The notes under the pieces are model-generated. The model saw only the letters and a list, made by a program, of their open reading frames with translations. It was not told the origin of the DNA and did not search any database. The translations under genes were made by a program, and so were the position numbers. Positions 43,966 to 55,421 of a DNA stretch of 64,000 nt are shown piece after piece; position 1 is the first letter of the stretch; the number at the start of each line of letters is the position of its first letter. The DNA comes from Apostichopus japonicus (lineage: Eukaryota; Echinodermata; Holothuroidea; Aspidochirotida; Stichopodidae): positions 1,773,501 through 1,837,500 of the forward strand of contig NC_092572.1 in assembly GCF_037975245.1 (NCBI RefSeq), written 5' to 3'.

Positions 43966-45556
43966 GTTTCCAAAGAGGAAATTATTGTGTCCTTAACTTC
44001 TGTGCTTTGAACTTCGTAAAAGCAATCTATAAAATCATCCCACATATCCGCCTTCTTTAGTCTCAAAAGAACTTTCGTTTTGAAATTTGTATCACATTTT
44101 TTACCGCAAATGTATCTTAACGCATCTAAGAAGTCTTTATTTTGAAGATTTGTTGGGGTAGAAAGTTTGCTGAATTTACTGAAATCATCTAGAATAAACT
44201 GTCCTAAGAAAACTCCTCTTAGAACTGGATAACGAAGACTAACACAATAGTTCTTTGAACTGGAAGCATCATTCGATGAATACTCGTTTGTCTGCAGCAG
44301 ACCTGTTAAAAGAGCTCCTTTAAGATCACCTTCTGGTAGTTCTTTCCATTCGTTGACAGACTGTGGAGCCTTCTTATATAATGCACTAAGCAAAGCCTTC
44401 TCTATTTCTTTCCTCACCTGACAAAATTCGACTTTCTTCACATTTAGCTTTGTCTTGTAATGATCTTCCATACAGTCAATGCAAGATTCAACAATATTTG
44501 ACATACACCAAAGGCCCGCCGGACGCACACCTTCTGTGCTTTTGTCAACGTCCAGATATAGCAATGTCGATAAGAATAAAGGAACGTTGGGAACACGAGC
44601 AAAACCCCAAGACTCAATGAAATTACTGTTTTCCAACATGGGAGCTTTTTCACCTTCAACGGTATCTTGGGCAGAATGTAAACTTTGAGAAAAAAGAGCG
44701 TTCTTTCCTATCACCAGAGTGTCAGCTTTTTCACGATGGATACCTCTACAGCAAAGATGATAGTTGTTAATTCTTTTTGATAATTCTGTTATTTCTTCCT
44801 TTTTAAATTCGCTGAGCTCAATGATCGTAGACTTATAGTTTTTTGAACATATGCCATCAGTCTGGCGCAGTGCAATCCAAACTCTCATTTATTTAGTAGC
44901 TGTTGTTATGGCTTCGCAAATCTCGCTTCCATCTCCATCAAGTAGTTGCATTTCGTTACGGCCCTTTCGAATGGTATTCTCATCAGGTACTTTATTCTTA
45001 GAAATCTCTGTTTGGCGAGGGAATGTTCTATTTAGAAGTTCGCGAACATATGCTGACACATTACCACGCAGGTCGTCTACATACAGTTCGCTAAAGCCAT
45101 CTATCAGAACAATGACAGGCTCATTCAACAAAATAGCAGAGACATCTTTGGTTTTTAAATTGCAATTTGAGGCTAGATCGTCCAATATTAATTCAATGAT
45201 ATTCTTCTGGTAGTTTTTGTAATTCAGATGTACATAAATTAGAACAAACGTTTTCTCTTTTTCCTGAATCCATTGATTTACCATCTGTAGAAAACATGCT
45301 GTTTTCCCATATCCAAGATCTGCTTTCAATATAACAAACTTGTTCTTGAGAAGGTTTTTATTCATCATCAATTTACCGGTAGTTGTCTTTTGTGGATACT
45401 TGTCATTCATCCATTGAACGGAACATTGTCTATCCACGTACAAGGTATCAATATTGAGAGATACAGCTTTTCCGGGGAAAAGATTCAAGTACAGGTGATG
45501 TTTATAGCTCTCACAGAGTAGAGACACGAGATTCTCTAGCTTTTTATCTTTTTCTG
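43878..45556 (-). CDS. Gene C exon 5: NACHT NTPase, interrupted by TAA
   Basis: About 559 codons, phase 1 in, 0 out. It enters just after the transmembrane exon and joins it in frame. Near the N terminus is KFVILKADLGYGKTACFLQM (Walker A, about 45300-45345), then VIVLIDGFSELYVDDLRG (Walker B, about 45080-45125; Asp-Gly-x-Ser-Glu where DGxDE is usual). MRVWIALRQ lies at the sensor-1 position and PNVPLFLSTLLYL fits the later helical NACHT region. A single TAA (44891-44889) sits directly before MRVW and the same frame continues on both sides, so it is a point nonsense change rather than a frameshift. The exon ends with the first copy of the 28-residue repeat. If expressed, the truncated product would keep both Walker motifs but lose the rest of the NACHT. 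Confidence 0.75.
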
Positions 45557-47889
45557 CTAAAAAAAAATGAAAAGTTTGAAAATGTTTAACTCTAGCTTAA
45601 AACAATGATTATCTTATGGAAATATATTACTGCTATAGAATACGCTTTACTACTAGTTTATGATAACATCTAATGCCCTGATCAAATACTGTCGAAAGTT
45701 AGTGATACTTATTATTTAGTGATTTACATTTCGTCGCAGGATAATCGTCTTCAAACACGCTAACGTTTGACGTCGCCTGAAAAAGAATAATTATTTGTTT
45801 AAGCAAAGACTGACAAGTTTTATTCGCATTTCTACCGTTTATGTTACTATAGACCAGAAGAATGTTTATGCAGCAGCGTTGTAGCAAGTAAAAGAATATA
45901 TGTCAGTAACGTGTACGTACGCGTGGTCCTGTTTTTAACAAGCGTTAAATGTTTTAGCAGCCGCTTGGAATATATCAATCAAGCATAACTGGTAGTATCA
46001 TAAATTGCACGAATAATCATATAGTTCTATTCCGGCGCGAGCAAAATATCGCTTCATTTATTACTGAACTTTACTGCTGAAGTGAAGTCATTGTAATGAC
46101 AGCAGGGCTGTCGTAATTGAGACCATTGAGTGTCAGGATGAACCCTCGTTAAAGGAAAGGAGGCAATCTTACAAATGCAGTTTTAACCACAGTAAAATTT
46201 ACAGCATTTTCTGAATGAAGCCGATTGTTGGGATGGGCTGTTATTAAAGTGCTGCATAAGTCAATTTAAGAACAGCCCATCCCTGAATGGGGAAATGGAA
46301 GGATATTGAAAATTTGAACAATTGATATTAAACAAGAAAATAAAGATATATAGTGCAGTTTAAAGGGTAATGTTTATAGAAGTAAACCTAAGTAAAAATT
46401 CATTTAGTTACTCCCAAAAACAATAACAACAAAATTTAGAGCCACTGTGACGGGTGGCCTACTGTATCGTATAGTCTAGCTAATGCAAGCGGCAATGGCT
46501 TCTTTTCTTTAGGAGATGGAACAAGATATTGACTCCTTCATATATGTAGGCTAGAAGGATACATTTAGAGGGAGAACCAGAAATACACAGATGAACAGCT
46601 TTTGTATGGCAAGATGATGAAAGCGCCACCACATAATTTCTGGATCGTTCAGCTAGATTAGTTTGTATCATCAACGAGATTTGTACAGTTTTACAAGAAA
46701 GTGTTGATTGATTCTTAGTTTCAAATACTTTATGAGCTGTACAAATGTCTTATTTTATACCCACAAGTTTTCATAAGAAAATATGAAAAAAGTTATAGAA
46801 TTAAACCACTACTTATTTATTTACTTTTCTATGTTTTAAATGTTTCCATAGATCTTTGCAGAAGACTGGCCATGAAAACTCTTTCAGTTAATTCATTTTG
46901 CTTAAAGTATTCTTTAAATGTGTATTTTGCCTGGACATCAAAATTCAGAACGGTAGAGACACTTGTGCCAGAGAGGAAGTGCCTACTTTATGTTGGGTCA
47001 ACCTCAAAATAACCTATTACATATACTATACTGGTCTCGGACTGGCGGGACTTGATTGCAACTCTTCAACAAAGTGTCAATAAATACTGCGGATTCTGAT
47101 TCAGGTGTATACAGTTTGAACAGACTATTTCAGGATAATTAAGGATTGAGACTTAAGGGTATAGGTAATTACTTGTAGGAAGAGATGATACGTAAACCTG
47201 CACACAACATCTAACACCAAGAGTTATGATTTTGTTTTACTGCACTACATGATTCTATAAGCAGAATATTACACCCTCATACGTCACTATAACCTGTTGA
47301 TATTTATGTAGGACACGTTCTTAAAATAAAACTTGCAATTCGTAACCTTTTAATTCATATGGCTTAGTTCTTCTATGCTTCCTTCAGGGGTCCCTTAGAA
47401 AAGAAAAGTAAAATTTGTTCATTTAAGTTAACACGTAAGTCTTCAATGATATAACAACTGACGATTTGATCAGAGATAAAATCAAAATAGAGGAAAAAGT
47501 TAACTAATGGATGTATTCAAGCTAACTTTGTAATGTCGGGTTATCATGATATTGTTACGAACATAGTAAATTTGTTCTAATTTTACACCAGACATCCAAT
47601 CTATACCGAAGAACACATGAGCAATTAATCTTTAGATTCTGTTCTCATTCATATCGCGGTATTTTTATTTGAAGGTCAACTGAGCATGCAAATTAAAATA
47701 AAAAATAGTAAATTATTTCTTGTTAACATAAATAAAATACAAAGGTCTATGTGAATCAATATATGAATGGTACACACTTCTGAAATGTGGTACACAATTT
47801 ATCCCATCCACGGGAATATATATTAAGGCTGAAGACATTGATATTTAATATTAATAAATTGATTTAATAAAACAAATAAAAAATCTTAC
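45557..47889 (-). other. Gene C intron between the transmembrane and NACHT exons
   Basis: About 2.3 kb. A 13-bp inverted repeat GGGATGGGCTGTT / AACAGCCCATCCC (46230-46242 and 46271-46283) forms a strong hairpin with a 28-base loop. A possible extra exon at about 45710-45780 (frame ATSNVSVFEDDYPATK) has splice-like ends, but its phase does not fit its neighbours, so I leave it out. Confidence 0.5.
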
Positions 47890-48072
47890 TATATTTCTCT
47901 GTGTTATGTCTCTTCCATAAACAAAAACACACTGGCATCATAGAAACAATAACGACAACGATTATGACCAGCGTAGAAAACGGAAGAATTGGAAAGGGAC
48001 GAGACGTTTCCGAAGCTGATGGAAGTACGGTTGAAGAGTAATTAGCAACAACGTTGTCCGAAGAACATGAAT
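47890..48072 (-). CDS. Gene C exon 4: stalk and transmembrane segment
   Basis: Exactly 61 codons, phase 1-1. It encodes a Ser/Thr/Pro-rich stalk, then FSTLVIIVVVIVSMMPVCF (hydrophobic membrane span), then WKRHNTEKY, a basic stop-transfer segment. The orientation places the Ig domains outside and the NACHT in the cytosol. Donor GTAAGA, acceptor TTTAG. Confidence 0.8.
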
Positions 48073-48495
48073 CTAAAGAAAGAGTATACATTGGCTTGAA
48101 ATGTTCGCGTATTCAATAGTTGTTCATACACATTGTAAATGATCATAGTAGCGAAACGAATTACAGCAAACTAAAGCTAGCCGTATTCAACAACGTGCAG
48201 AGTAGTTTCTTTTGAGTATTGTATTTAACTAAATATTATGAATGGTATGTAATTTAAAAAAAAAAAAACCTTTGAACTAAACTTCAAGATGCCACATTTT
48301 ACTATACTCGACTACGGTAGTTACATATTCATCTATTAAATATAATTCATAAAATTTTAAGTATAAGCAAATTCTCTGTTTTTTAGCTTAACATTTTACA
48401 CCACTACTTGGTTAACGACAAACTAAGAATGCCTTGTGTGTTCAAGATTATTTAAAATCATTTTAACAGTCAATAGATGATCAAGACAAACTCAC

Positions 48496-48822
48496 CAGCT
48501 TTTATCTCAATATTACTGTCAGAACGCTGCATAAGATTTACATCTCCTTGAGACAGGCATCTGATCTCTGCAAACCCACCACACGCTGACACTGTGTATT
48601 CGGCAGATATGTATGTGTCCCATGTACCATTAATATAATGTGAAATGGGTTCTTTTGTTGTGAATTGCAGACTGTTGATATTACTTATCTCCCATTGTAG
48701 AGATATTTTAGGACAGGATCCGCTAACTCTACATATTAGCTCACCAGTTTGGTTTACTCGTAGGCCGCAAGTTAAACATGAGCTACAACCACTGATCTTT
48801 GGGCATTCCTGCTGCGGACGAA
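48496..48822 (-). CDS. Gene C exon 3: cysteine-rich Ig-like domain
   Basis: 109 codons, phase 1-1. It starts with the Cys cluster CPKISGCSSCLTCGL. An Ig-like core follows: ELICRVSGSCP, ISLQWEIS (the conserved Trp), then AEYTVSACGGFAEIRCLS. Several N-glycosylation sites (NQT, NGT). The extra cysteines suggest additional disulfides. Confidence 0.75.
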
Positions 48823-49412
48823 CTGACAAATATAATCAATTATTCAATATATTCGTAATAAGTATCAATTTGATTTAAAACTGTAACGGGAGGTTAACAT
48901 AAACATAAAGTCTGGCTCGGAGTAAAATACATCAATTTTTCAATTGTATATAGTACATTATGACGCAACAGTCATGATAGATACACTGGAAATGTTACGA
49001 TGATCGATAGTTTTTCATCAGCGCATAATGAAGGAAATGTAAAAAAATTAGATGTGTATCAATTTGAGATCTGAATGAATTTTTGTATAAAAAGAAGGGG
49101 AGAAGTCTTTCTTTTCTTCAATAAACAAGTTTTATTAAATTGTATATTACCCCATAATGCTACAATAAACCGATATATATAACTGTATTGATTGATTCCT
49201 CAGTTTTGTGAAAATAGAACTATTTATTGCAACATCTGCTATGAAACCGATACTAGCAACGATTGCCTGATGCTTTAAAAGATTAACGAACTTAAAGGAT
49301 TAACATAAAATGTTGTCAAGAATTAGAACTCCATTTATACTGTGACGGGAATGTCCAGTCATTAAGATTATGCCCATTCACTACTATTTGTATTTGGAAC
49401 AGTACATGTTAC

Positions 49413-49724
49413 CTGTTATTTGTAAGGTGATTTGTTCTTGATGGTAACTTTCTGACGAAAAATAAGTAACAACGGTGTATTTGCCTTCATCTTCTAATTG
49501 CGCGTTCGAAATTAACATTTTGCCTTCTAAATTGATATCAAATCGAATTTCGTCATACAATGTGCCAGATTTTTGGTCATTCGTTAAAACAAGGATTGGT
49601 TTTGTACTGGATGTAGGTCCATTAAACCAAAACACCTCTTATGGCACGTCAGTTGAACTGCACCCAATCGTTGCATTGCTGCCCTTCTCGATTTGGTAAG
49701 TTGATTGGCAAGCCATTTTTACAC
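49413..49724 (-). CDS. Gene C exon 2: Ig domain with an in-frame stop
   Basis: 104 codons, phase 1-1. It encodes YQIEKGSNATIGCSS (B-strand Cys), a TAA at 49641-49639, then EVFWFNGP (C-strand Trp) and QLEDEGKYTVVTYF. The F-strand keeps D-x-G-x-Y but has Val where the second Ig Cys is expected. The same frame continues past the stop. Confidence 0.75.
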
Positions 49725-50216
49725 CTACAGGAAAACGTTTTAAAATCTATTAAAAATGTTTGAAGTTCTGCGAAAAATAAATTAGTGATATTTGATTAAA
49801 TTAAAACCCCTTTGAGCCTTACAACTAGAATGACAACATTCTAACTATTGTTTTCTTCAGAACAGCATATTTAAATAACGTAATATTTCATGCATTGGTA
49901 CTATCAAAATGTTCACCAAGTGACCAAGCTACTGATATCACTAATAAAAACCAGATCACTCTGCTTATTGTTATTAGGGGGCAATATATCATTCTCATTT
50001 ATAAAGACGATGAATAAATATCTCGAGATTTAACCCATGCTAATGTCAAACTTAGTTATTTGTATTGTAAGCAGAACTCTTCTGCATCAGATGAGCAACA
50101 TTTCTTAATGTATTGATGTCACTGACAGATGCTTAATTTAGATTGTTATTCACTGGCAGTGATTAAATACAAACGTCATTATTGATATCATCGAGTACAT
50201 AGGACGTTATACTTAC

Positions 50217-50289
50217 CTATAAAAGTATCAAATGCAATGAGCAGGAGGAACCAAGATTCGTAGGTTGCACTGATACTCTTCATTTTCAT
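50217..50289 (-). CDS. Gene C exon 1: signal peptide
   Basis: The minus-strand ATG at 50289 starts MKMKSISATYESW followed by a hydrophobic run FLLLIAF, then a donor GTAAGT at 50216. It leaves in phase 1, matching the Ig exon. A second ATG lies two codons downstream. Confidence 0.7.
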
Positions 50290-52815
50290 ATCTAAATGAA
50301 AGAAAAATAAATTTACATAGTAGGTGTTTGAAATAATGACAATATTTGTAATCGCACCAGTCTACTAGGTCAATGTATGTGTACTTGATGATGATGATGA
50401 CGATGACGATGATGATGATGCGCTTTACAATAAACAAAAACTTAAAGATACACAAACAGTTCGGGAAAAAAGTCCAATGAGCATTGAATCGAGTCTTGAA
50501 TAAATGCAAATTAAGTGTGGTCAAGTCACATATGTCAAGTAACTTTTAATGCGCGCAAATGAAAAAGTATGCCCGATGCATTACTGTTATTGAATAATTG
50601 GCCTGTAGAAGTCACAATCGCTATCAATCACTTCATAGTGTTTAAAAATAACTTGACTAGCCTGCATAACAGTATGTTCATTTATATTGTGTGCAGTATT
50701 AGAATACCAACTGAATTTATATTATCCTTCAAGAGAACAGATGTTTTCGCTCACACAAATCAGCAATTAATGTACTTGTTGTATTAAGATGTTATCTTCA
50801 CTTTCTTGTTTACAATGGCTGACGTATACTGTTCATTAGTTAGTGCTAGTTTATGTTTCCAACGGAACTGTAAATCTACAGCTTTTGTGCGTTTTCACTT
50901 TTCTTTGGAACACAATTGAGTAAGATTGGTAAGTGGAGTTACTTTCATTTCATTTCATTTATTTGTTTTTTCTCAATATACGGTACATTGTATGTCATAC
51001 AAACGTTTACAGATATGAAATTCAGTATAAAGAGAAAGGAAGTGATCTAAAAACCTGAAAGGCTTATCGAGTAGAGCCACTCCCTAAAGAAAGAAAATAA
51101 TTAAGTTATCAGTGTTAACGATATAAACAAACTAAGATTTCTAAAAAGTATTATGGATCAGTAATCACTTATGTAAACCTCGCTTAATTGACGTTTAAAG
51201 GAACGTGGTGACTGAGAATCATTTTGTATATGATCATGATGATTAAGTAGATAATTCCAGCAAGTGTTTGCCCGATAACGTATACTCTGTTTACCCAGGT
51301 TACTATGGGGAAAAAGTCTATGTATGTGACCAGCCTGTCTTGTATTATAATCATGGATTTCCTTATTAACAGTGAATAAATTTTTACATGTGGGCGGATT
51401 ATACCCATTAATAGAGCGATAAGCGAATGTAGCAAGATGAACTTTCACAAGGTCCGGTAATTTCAGTAGCTTAAGTGAGGCAAATGATTTACTAGTATGA
51501 TCGTTATAGTCGGCAGAAGATATATGTCGAATAGCCCTTTTTTGAAGTACAAAAAGTTTCCTAATGTTATAAGCAGCCGTGCCAGACCAAACTGTAATGC
51601 AATAAGTATGGTGAGGATAAATTAAAGTAAAATATAAAGAACGAAGAATCTTTTTTGGTCAGCAGTACTTCACGTACTTAACAATGAAAACTCAAGTCTA
51701 CTTTCGTTTGTGACTCAAGACAAGTCGTTTTGGGACTTTCGCTTCGATTCATATCACATGACTTGACCTATACATCGGAGGTCTTAAATTTCCTATTTTG
51801 TATGCATGATGAGTGATTGATCTTTGCTCACTAATAAGAAGGTCGTATCATTTAAGCGCAAACCAGCCATTATTATTTATTTATATAATATGAAAAAATT
51901 CTTCATTCGTCAAGACAAATATGGTACTTCATATGGAGACATGGAGACAAGTGTTATATGACATCATCAATGCACTTTATTTATTACACTTTAGTTTGTA
52001 CAAAAAGAGTAAACAAAAAGTTGTAAACGTCACAGAACGATGCTTAAAGTGTCACGCTGTCTAAAAGTTCCCTGAAAATATTTTAAGAAAATCAAATTAT
52101 TATATCAGGCACTGGTATTATTCTAGGAGACCTTCCGCACAGAGCTATTATTTCTTATAAACGAGTTGGGGAGTTGTTTAGAACAAACCACATTATTTTG
52201 TATTATAAACATGTTCTGTGTGTTCTTTACTGTTGACATTACAAGACGTCATTAATCGAATCATATCGATCATATTAGGTTACATAATTATACCATCATC
52301 TGTGTACTTGTGCTTAATAGTTTTATTTATTATGCCTATACGGTCTGTTTCGTGCAAGATTACGATATGTACTGCGTTTAAGACAGTTTTGTGCGTGTCT
52401 ATCATAATTCCAAGATTTATCAAATTAATAAAAATCTGCCTAAATATGTTTTATCTTGCTATGCAATATAGCTTGGTTAGTTTACATAGTACCCATCGAA
52501 ACCTCACTATACAAACATTTGTGCAAATGTATTAACATCATTTTTAAGCAATTAAGAAATATAACCATGTTGTCTGGGCCATAATTCCATAACACATGTA
52601 GCTACTCTAGGCTATTGGGAGAAGAGGAAATACAACAGGCATAAATTCACTTTAGATTTAGAAGCAATGCAGAAGTATCTGTTGCTAGTTCATTTAACAC
52701 AAAACCGTGATGCCAAATTGGAAGTCCATTAAAGATAACCGTAGAGTCATACTGATTTCACTTTCATAATATAATTCCGCATACAAAACTTATATTGTTT
52801 CTATTATTGTTACAG
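50290..52815. other. Intergenic region between divergent genes C and B
   Basis: About 2.5 kb, likely to hold both promoters. It contains a GAT/GAC trinucleotide tract (about 50386-50420) and a LINE fragment (50943-51660). No other gene is recognised. Open frames near 50569 and 52218 lack domain signal. Confidence 0.5.
50943..51660 (-). mobile_element. 5'-truncated LINE, 3' end of ORF2
   Basis: The minus strand encodes, in one frame, LRSLYFTLIYPHHTYCITVW, LFVLQKRAIRHI and HDYNTRQAGHIHRLFPHSNL followed by RYRANTCWN, the conserved C-terminal tail of CR1/Jockey-type LINE ORF2. Only the region after the RT core remains. The 3' end is an ATTTC-type simple repeat on the plus strand (50945-50965). 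It is a different subfamily from the LINE at 38402. Confidence 0.75.
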
Positions 52816-52943
52816 TCAATCGACACTTGCAAGATTGAACGATGATGATGATGACTGCAACGAGCCATCCATATCGACAAAGGACGATGTTTTCGTCAGT
52901 GCAAGTTCTTTCCTTTTTATTACGCTTGTTGTTCTTGCGAAAG
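52816..52943 (+). CDS. Gene B leader exon
   Basis: Acceptor TTACAG at 52810-52815, donor GTAATT at 52944; leaves in phase 1. The frame that fits the Ig exon reads ...SASSFLFITLVVLAKG, a signal-like hydrophobic run, but contains no Met. The ATG repeat at 52842 is in another frame. The start is either in an upstream exon or lost. Confidence 0.45.
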
Positions 52944-53042
52944 GTAATTATTATATGTATAAATTATTATATGTAAAAACCGATATAAGAGTCATGTGAT
53001 TCCTTGTACAATTATTATATATTCTTATTTTTCATGTTGCAG

Positions 53043-53372
53043 GAGAGTGGCGAAATGACCTTATTTGTAGCAGTAAGGAAAACTCTACAAATAGTAATTT
53101 TGTCGACTGTGAATGTTCACGCAATTCTTCAAATTGTTTAATTTGCAAAGCGTCAAAAACAGATACAGTTTCGTGGTTCAATGACGGGGAAAACAAAATA
53201 TTAGCTAAGGACACGTTTGTGGTATCCCAAAACGAGATCGTCAAGCTTAATATTTGTAGCTCGGTAAATCATTCTATGATGATTACTACGCAATGCAGTG
53301 AAGAAAACCAAGCGACGTTCTCTTGTCGCCGTAAAAATCTGATAGTTACGAAGTTCTTTTTGAAATTACAAG
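53043..53372 (+). CDS. Gene B Ig exon 1
   Basis: 110 codons, phase 1-1, acceptor TTGCAG, donor GTAAAT. It encodes EWRNDLICSS, a Cys cluster (VDCECSRNSSNCLICKAS), TVSWFNDGE (conserved Trp), LNICSS and QATFSCRRKN. Rich in Cys and N-glycosylation sites, like gene C's second Ig exon. Confidence 0.7.
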
Positions 53373-53535
53373 GTAAATAACTCACTTTTGTCTCATTCAT
53401 GGTTTTAGAGGGAATACATGCAATAATTTTAACACGTCATGCGAGTGTTTAATTTGCCTTTTGTGTTTTAAAGTTTAGTATTTAATAACTTCAAATTTAA
53501 TGTACAGATAAATTATTATGTTTACATTTTAACAG

Positions 53536-53721
53536 TCACTCCAGTTGTCCTTTTGAATGGAGGTAACGTGACAGGTGACAACTCTTTACTGATAATGCCT
53601 AATAAGCATGAAACTATTCAATGCAAAGTTCTAGACGCAGTTTTACCCATTTCAATTACATGGTACGTTAACAACGGAACGAAGACGGAGGTATCCACTG
53701 AAACCTTTAATAACGGGACAT
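53536..53721 (+). CDS. Gene B Ig exon 2, truncated by a stop
   Basis: It enters in phase 1 after TAACAG. It encodes VTPVVLLNGG, HETIQCKVLD (first Cys), ISITWYVNNGT (Trp) and TETFNNGT, then TAA at 53719-53721. The F-strand with the second Cys is missing. Downstream sequence is low-complexity (G run) with a 26-bp direct repeat, so the rest of the exon appears lost or replaced. Confidence 0.6.
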
Positions 53722-53761
53722 AATAACTATTTTATATTATATGAGGGTGGTGGGGGGGGGG

Positions 53762-53886
53762 GATATTGGTTGAAAGAAATCAACACGATGTCAGCTATAA
53801 TTTTATTTTGCATTGTTTTGTGGAGGGTCCATACATTTCCAAGCAAACAGCTTCCCTGTCGATATTGGTTGAAAGAAATCAACACG
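53762..53886 (+). repeat. 26-bp direct repeat, 99 bp apart
   Basis: GATATTGGTTGAAAGAAATC plus CAACACG occurs at 53762-53787 and 53861-53886, just after the truncated Ig exon. It is compatible with a small local duplication or insertion that damaged the exon. Confidence 0.8.
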
Positions 53887-54011
53887 GTAAGTTTATTACT
53901 TCTTCCAATCATAAAGGTCCCCAATTCGAGTCCCTCCAAGATTAATGTATGTCGTTCAGTTACAGAGTTGTCGACAATTGATAATTCATAATCATGGAGT
54001 TAAATATGAAT

Positions 54012-54110
54012 CTAAGAGACTGACTCCGGTCAGCTTGCGGCTCTGATAAGCCAGGGAGGCTTCTTCGCGAGTTCCTGCTTGCAGGAGGATCTAAAATGCA
54101 TACATACATA
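54012..54110 (+). repeat. Possible SINE or LINE 3' end
   Basis: A GC-richer stretch with a CCTGCTTGCAGG hairpin ends in a (CATA)n tail, CATACATACATACATAC (about 54095-54113). Stem-loop plus simple-repeat tail is typical of non-LTR 3' ends. No family assigned. Confidence 0.35.
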
Positions 54111-54938
54111 CATACTACTTGGTTAAGTTTGTCACCATGTTGGTAAATGATAAAAAAAATGCTGAAAATACAAAATAGATTGTTATTTGCTAGTTAAACT
54201 TGGAATCAAGAAATTAAGCGAAACTTGCCAATGACAAGTATACAATTACCCTCAACTAGTAAAACCCTACATTTTCTGCATTGGAGTTAAATAATCTTTC
54301 AAAGAAGCGGAAAATTACAACCCCAAAATTACAATTGAATTTTAGTATTTCTCGTTAGGGCAGCAACATTATTAGACGCACATATTGCGCAAACTTTCTA
54401 TATGCAAATGCAAATATATATGTATGCAATCTCGTCTTTAAAAGTAAACGCAGTTTCATAAATCGTTTCGACTGAAACAATTTCCACTACAAAATAATTC
54501 CAATATTGAAAAATGTATGGGGAATGTCGTCATAATGACGATCAAATCGAAAATACCTACCACGATTTTGTTTCTCCGATGGCTGAGAGCAGGCAAGCAG
54601 TACTAAATACATTCATTCACCGCAATGAACTGATCCCATCTATTAATAGAAAAGTAAATGATACCTTTGTTCGAAATTTTAAAATTGAGACAAAAGTTAT
54701 CACAGCTTTTTACATTTGGAACAATATGTCAAAGTGCAAGATAAGTGTAAGAAGCGATTGAAATTTCAATCCGTCTTCTGACACCTTTTTTAATTTGGAA
54801 ATATTTCTTTCACATTAAATAGGAAGATTATAAAAAAGATTGTAATTAATTGAATCGAAATTAAGGAAAGATATTCGGAAATTTCAATTGATAAGACATT
54901 AAAGAATATTTATAGACAATCGAAATACTCATTCGCAG

Positions 54939-55421
54939 GAACTAACTTGACGATTTCAACTAGGATAACTACTGCTGTGGTCATTATCGCTATTCTTCTT
55001 GGCATATTAGTCGTTTTACTGTTCAGTGGCGTAGGAAGGTACTTTTGAGTGGGGGGGGGGCTGAAGACTTATGTCCGGCCTGGGGGAGGGGTCTAAGGGG
55101 AGGGGTGTCCCCCTCCCCTTTGGATTTTTTTTGCATTTCCAGGCAGCCTCAGTTGCAATTTGGTGCAATATAGCACACTTCAACACCGACTCCATTTTGT
55201 AAACTTAATTTTGTATTTTCACCTGGCCTTAGATGCAATTTGGTGCTCCAAATGAGATTTTTTTTCTCATTTGGAAATTAAAAAGGGGTTTTCTGACTTG
55301 CGAAGTGGGGGGCGGAATGATACTTCCGCCCCTCCACATTTTTCCCGGGGGGGCTGGCGCCCCCCAGCCCCCCCGGTTCCTACGCCCTTGTTAATGTTTC
55401 TCCGTAACATGAAGATAATAT
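54939..55421 (+). pseudogene. Gene B transmembrane exon split by a MITE
   Basis: 54939-55023 encodes TNLTISTRI then TTAVVIIAILLGILVVLL, a membrane span. The MITE follows. 55399-55421 encodes the basic LRNMKII segment and ends at the donor GTGAGT. The two parts sum to 108 bp, a symmetrical phase 1-1 exon. Read through the MITE, the frame ends after SGVGRYF at a TGA near 55047. Confidence 0.75.
55024..55390. mobile_element. hAT-type MITE (family 'GGCGTAGGAA'), gene B copy
   Basis: Target duplication TTACTGTT (55016-55023) and TTAATGTT (55391-55398), 7 of 8 identical. Ends CAGTGGCGTAGGAAGG and (inverted) CAAGGGCGTAGGAACC. It is the reverse-orientation partner of 19644-20018 and highly similar throughout, so the family was active recently. 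Confidence 0.85.

Larger units (their letters stand above)
38226..50289 (-). pseudogene. Gene C: Ig-Ig-transmembrane-NACHT receptor, with two in-frame stops
   Basis: Nine exons join in consistent phase: 50217-50289 signal peptide, 49413-49724 Ig, 48496-48822 Cys-rich Ig, 47890-48072 transmembrane, 43878-45556 NACHT, 43355-43438 28-residue repeat, 42553-42719, 42218-42306, and 38226-38353 with the stop. The total is about 1010 codons. The NACHT has Walker A DLGYGKT and Walker B VIVLIDGFSEL. The inferred product is a single-pass receptor with Ig domains outside and an NLR-type NTPase inside. Animal NACHT proteins are usually cytosolic, so this arrangement is unusual. TAA codons interrupt the first Ig exon (49639-49641) and the NACHT exon (44889-44891), while every splice site is intact. 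It may be a young pseudogene, a null allele, or a gene affected by sequence errors. A LINE occupies the last intron. It is head-to-head with gene B. Confidence 0.7.

Noticed and set aside
45710-45780. Splice-bounded open piece between the TM and NACHT exons of gene C
   Set aside because: Its only open frame leaves in phase 2 whereas the NACHT exon needs phase 1; the TM exon joins the NACHT exon in frame without it.
46230-46283. 13-bp hairpin as a MITE or terminator
   Set aside because: No flanking target duplication found; recorded only as a hairpin in the gene C intron.
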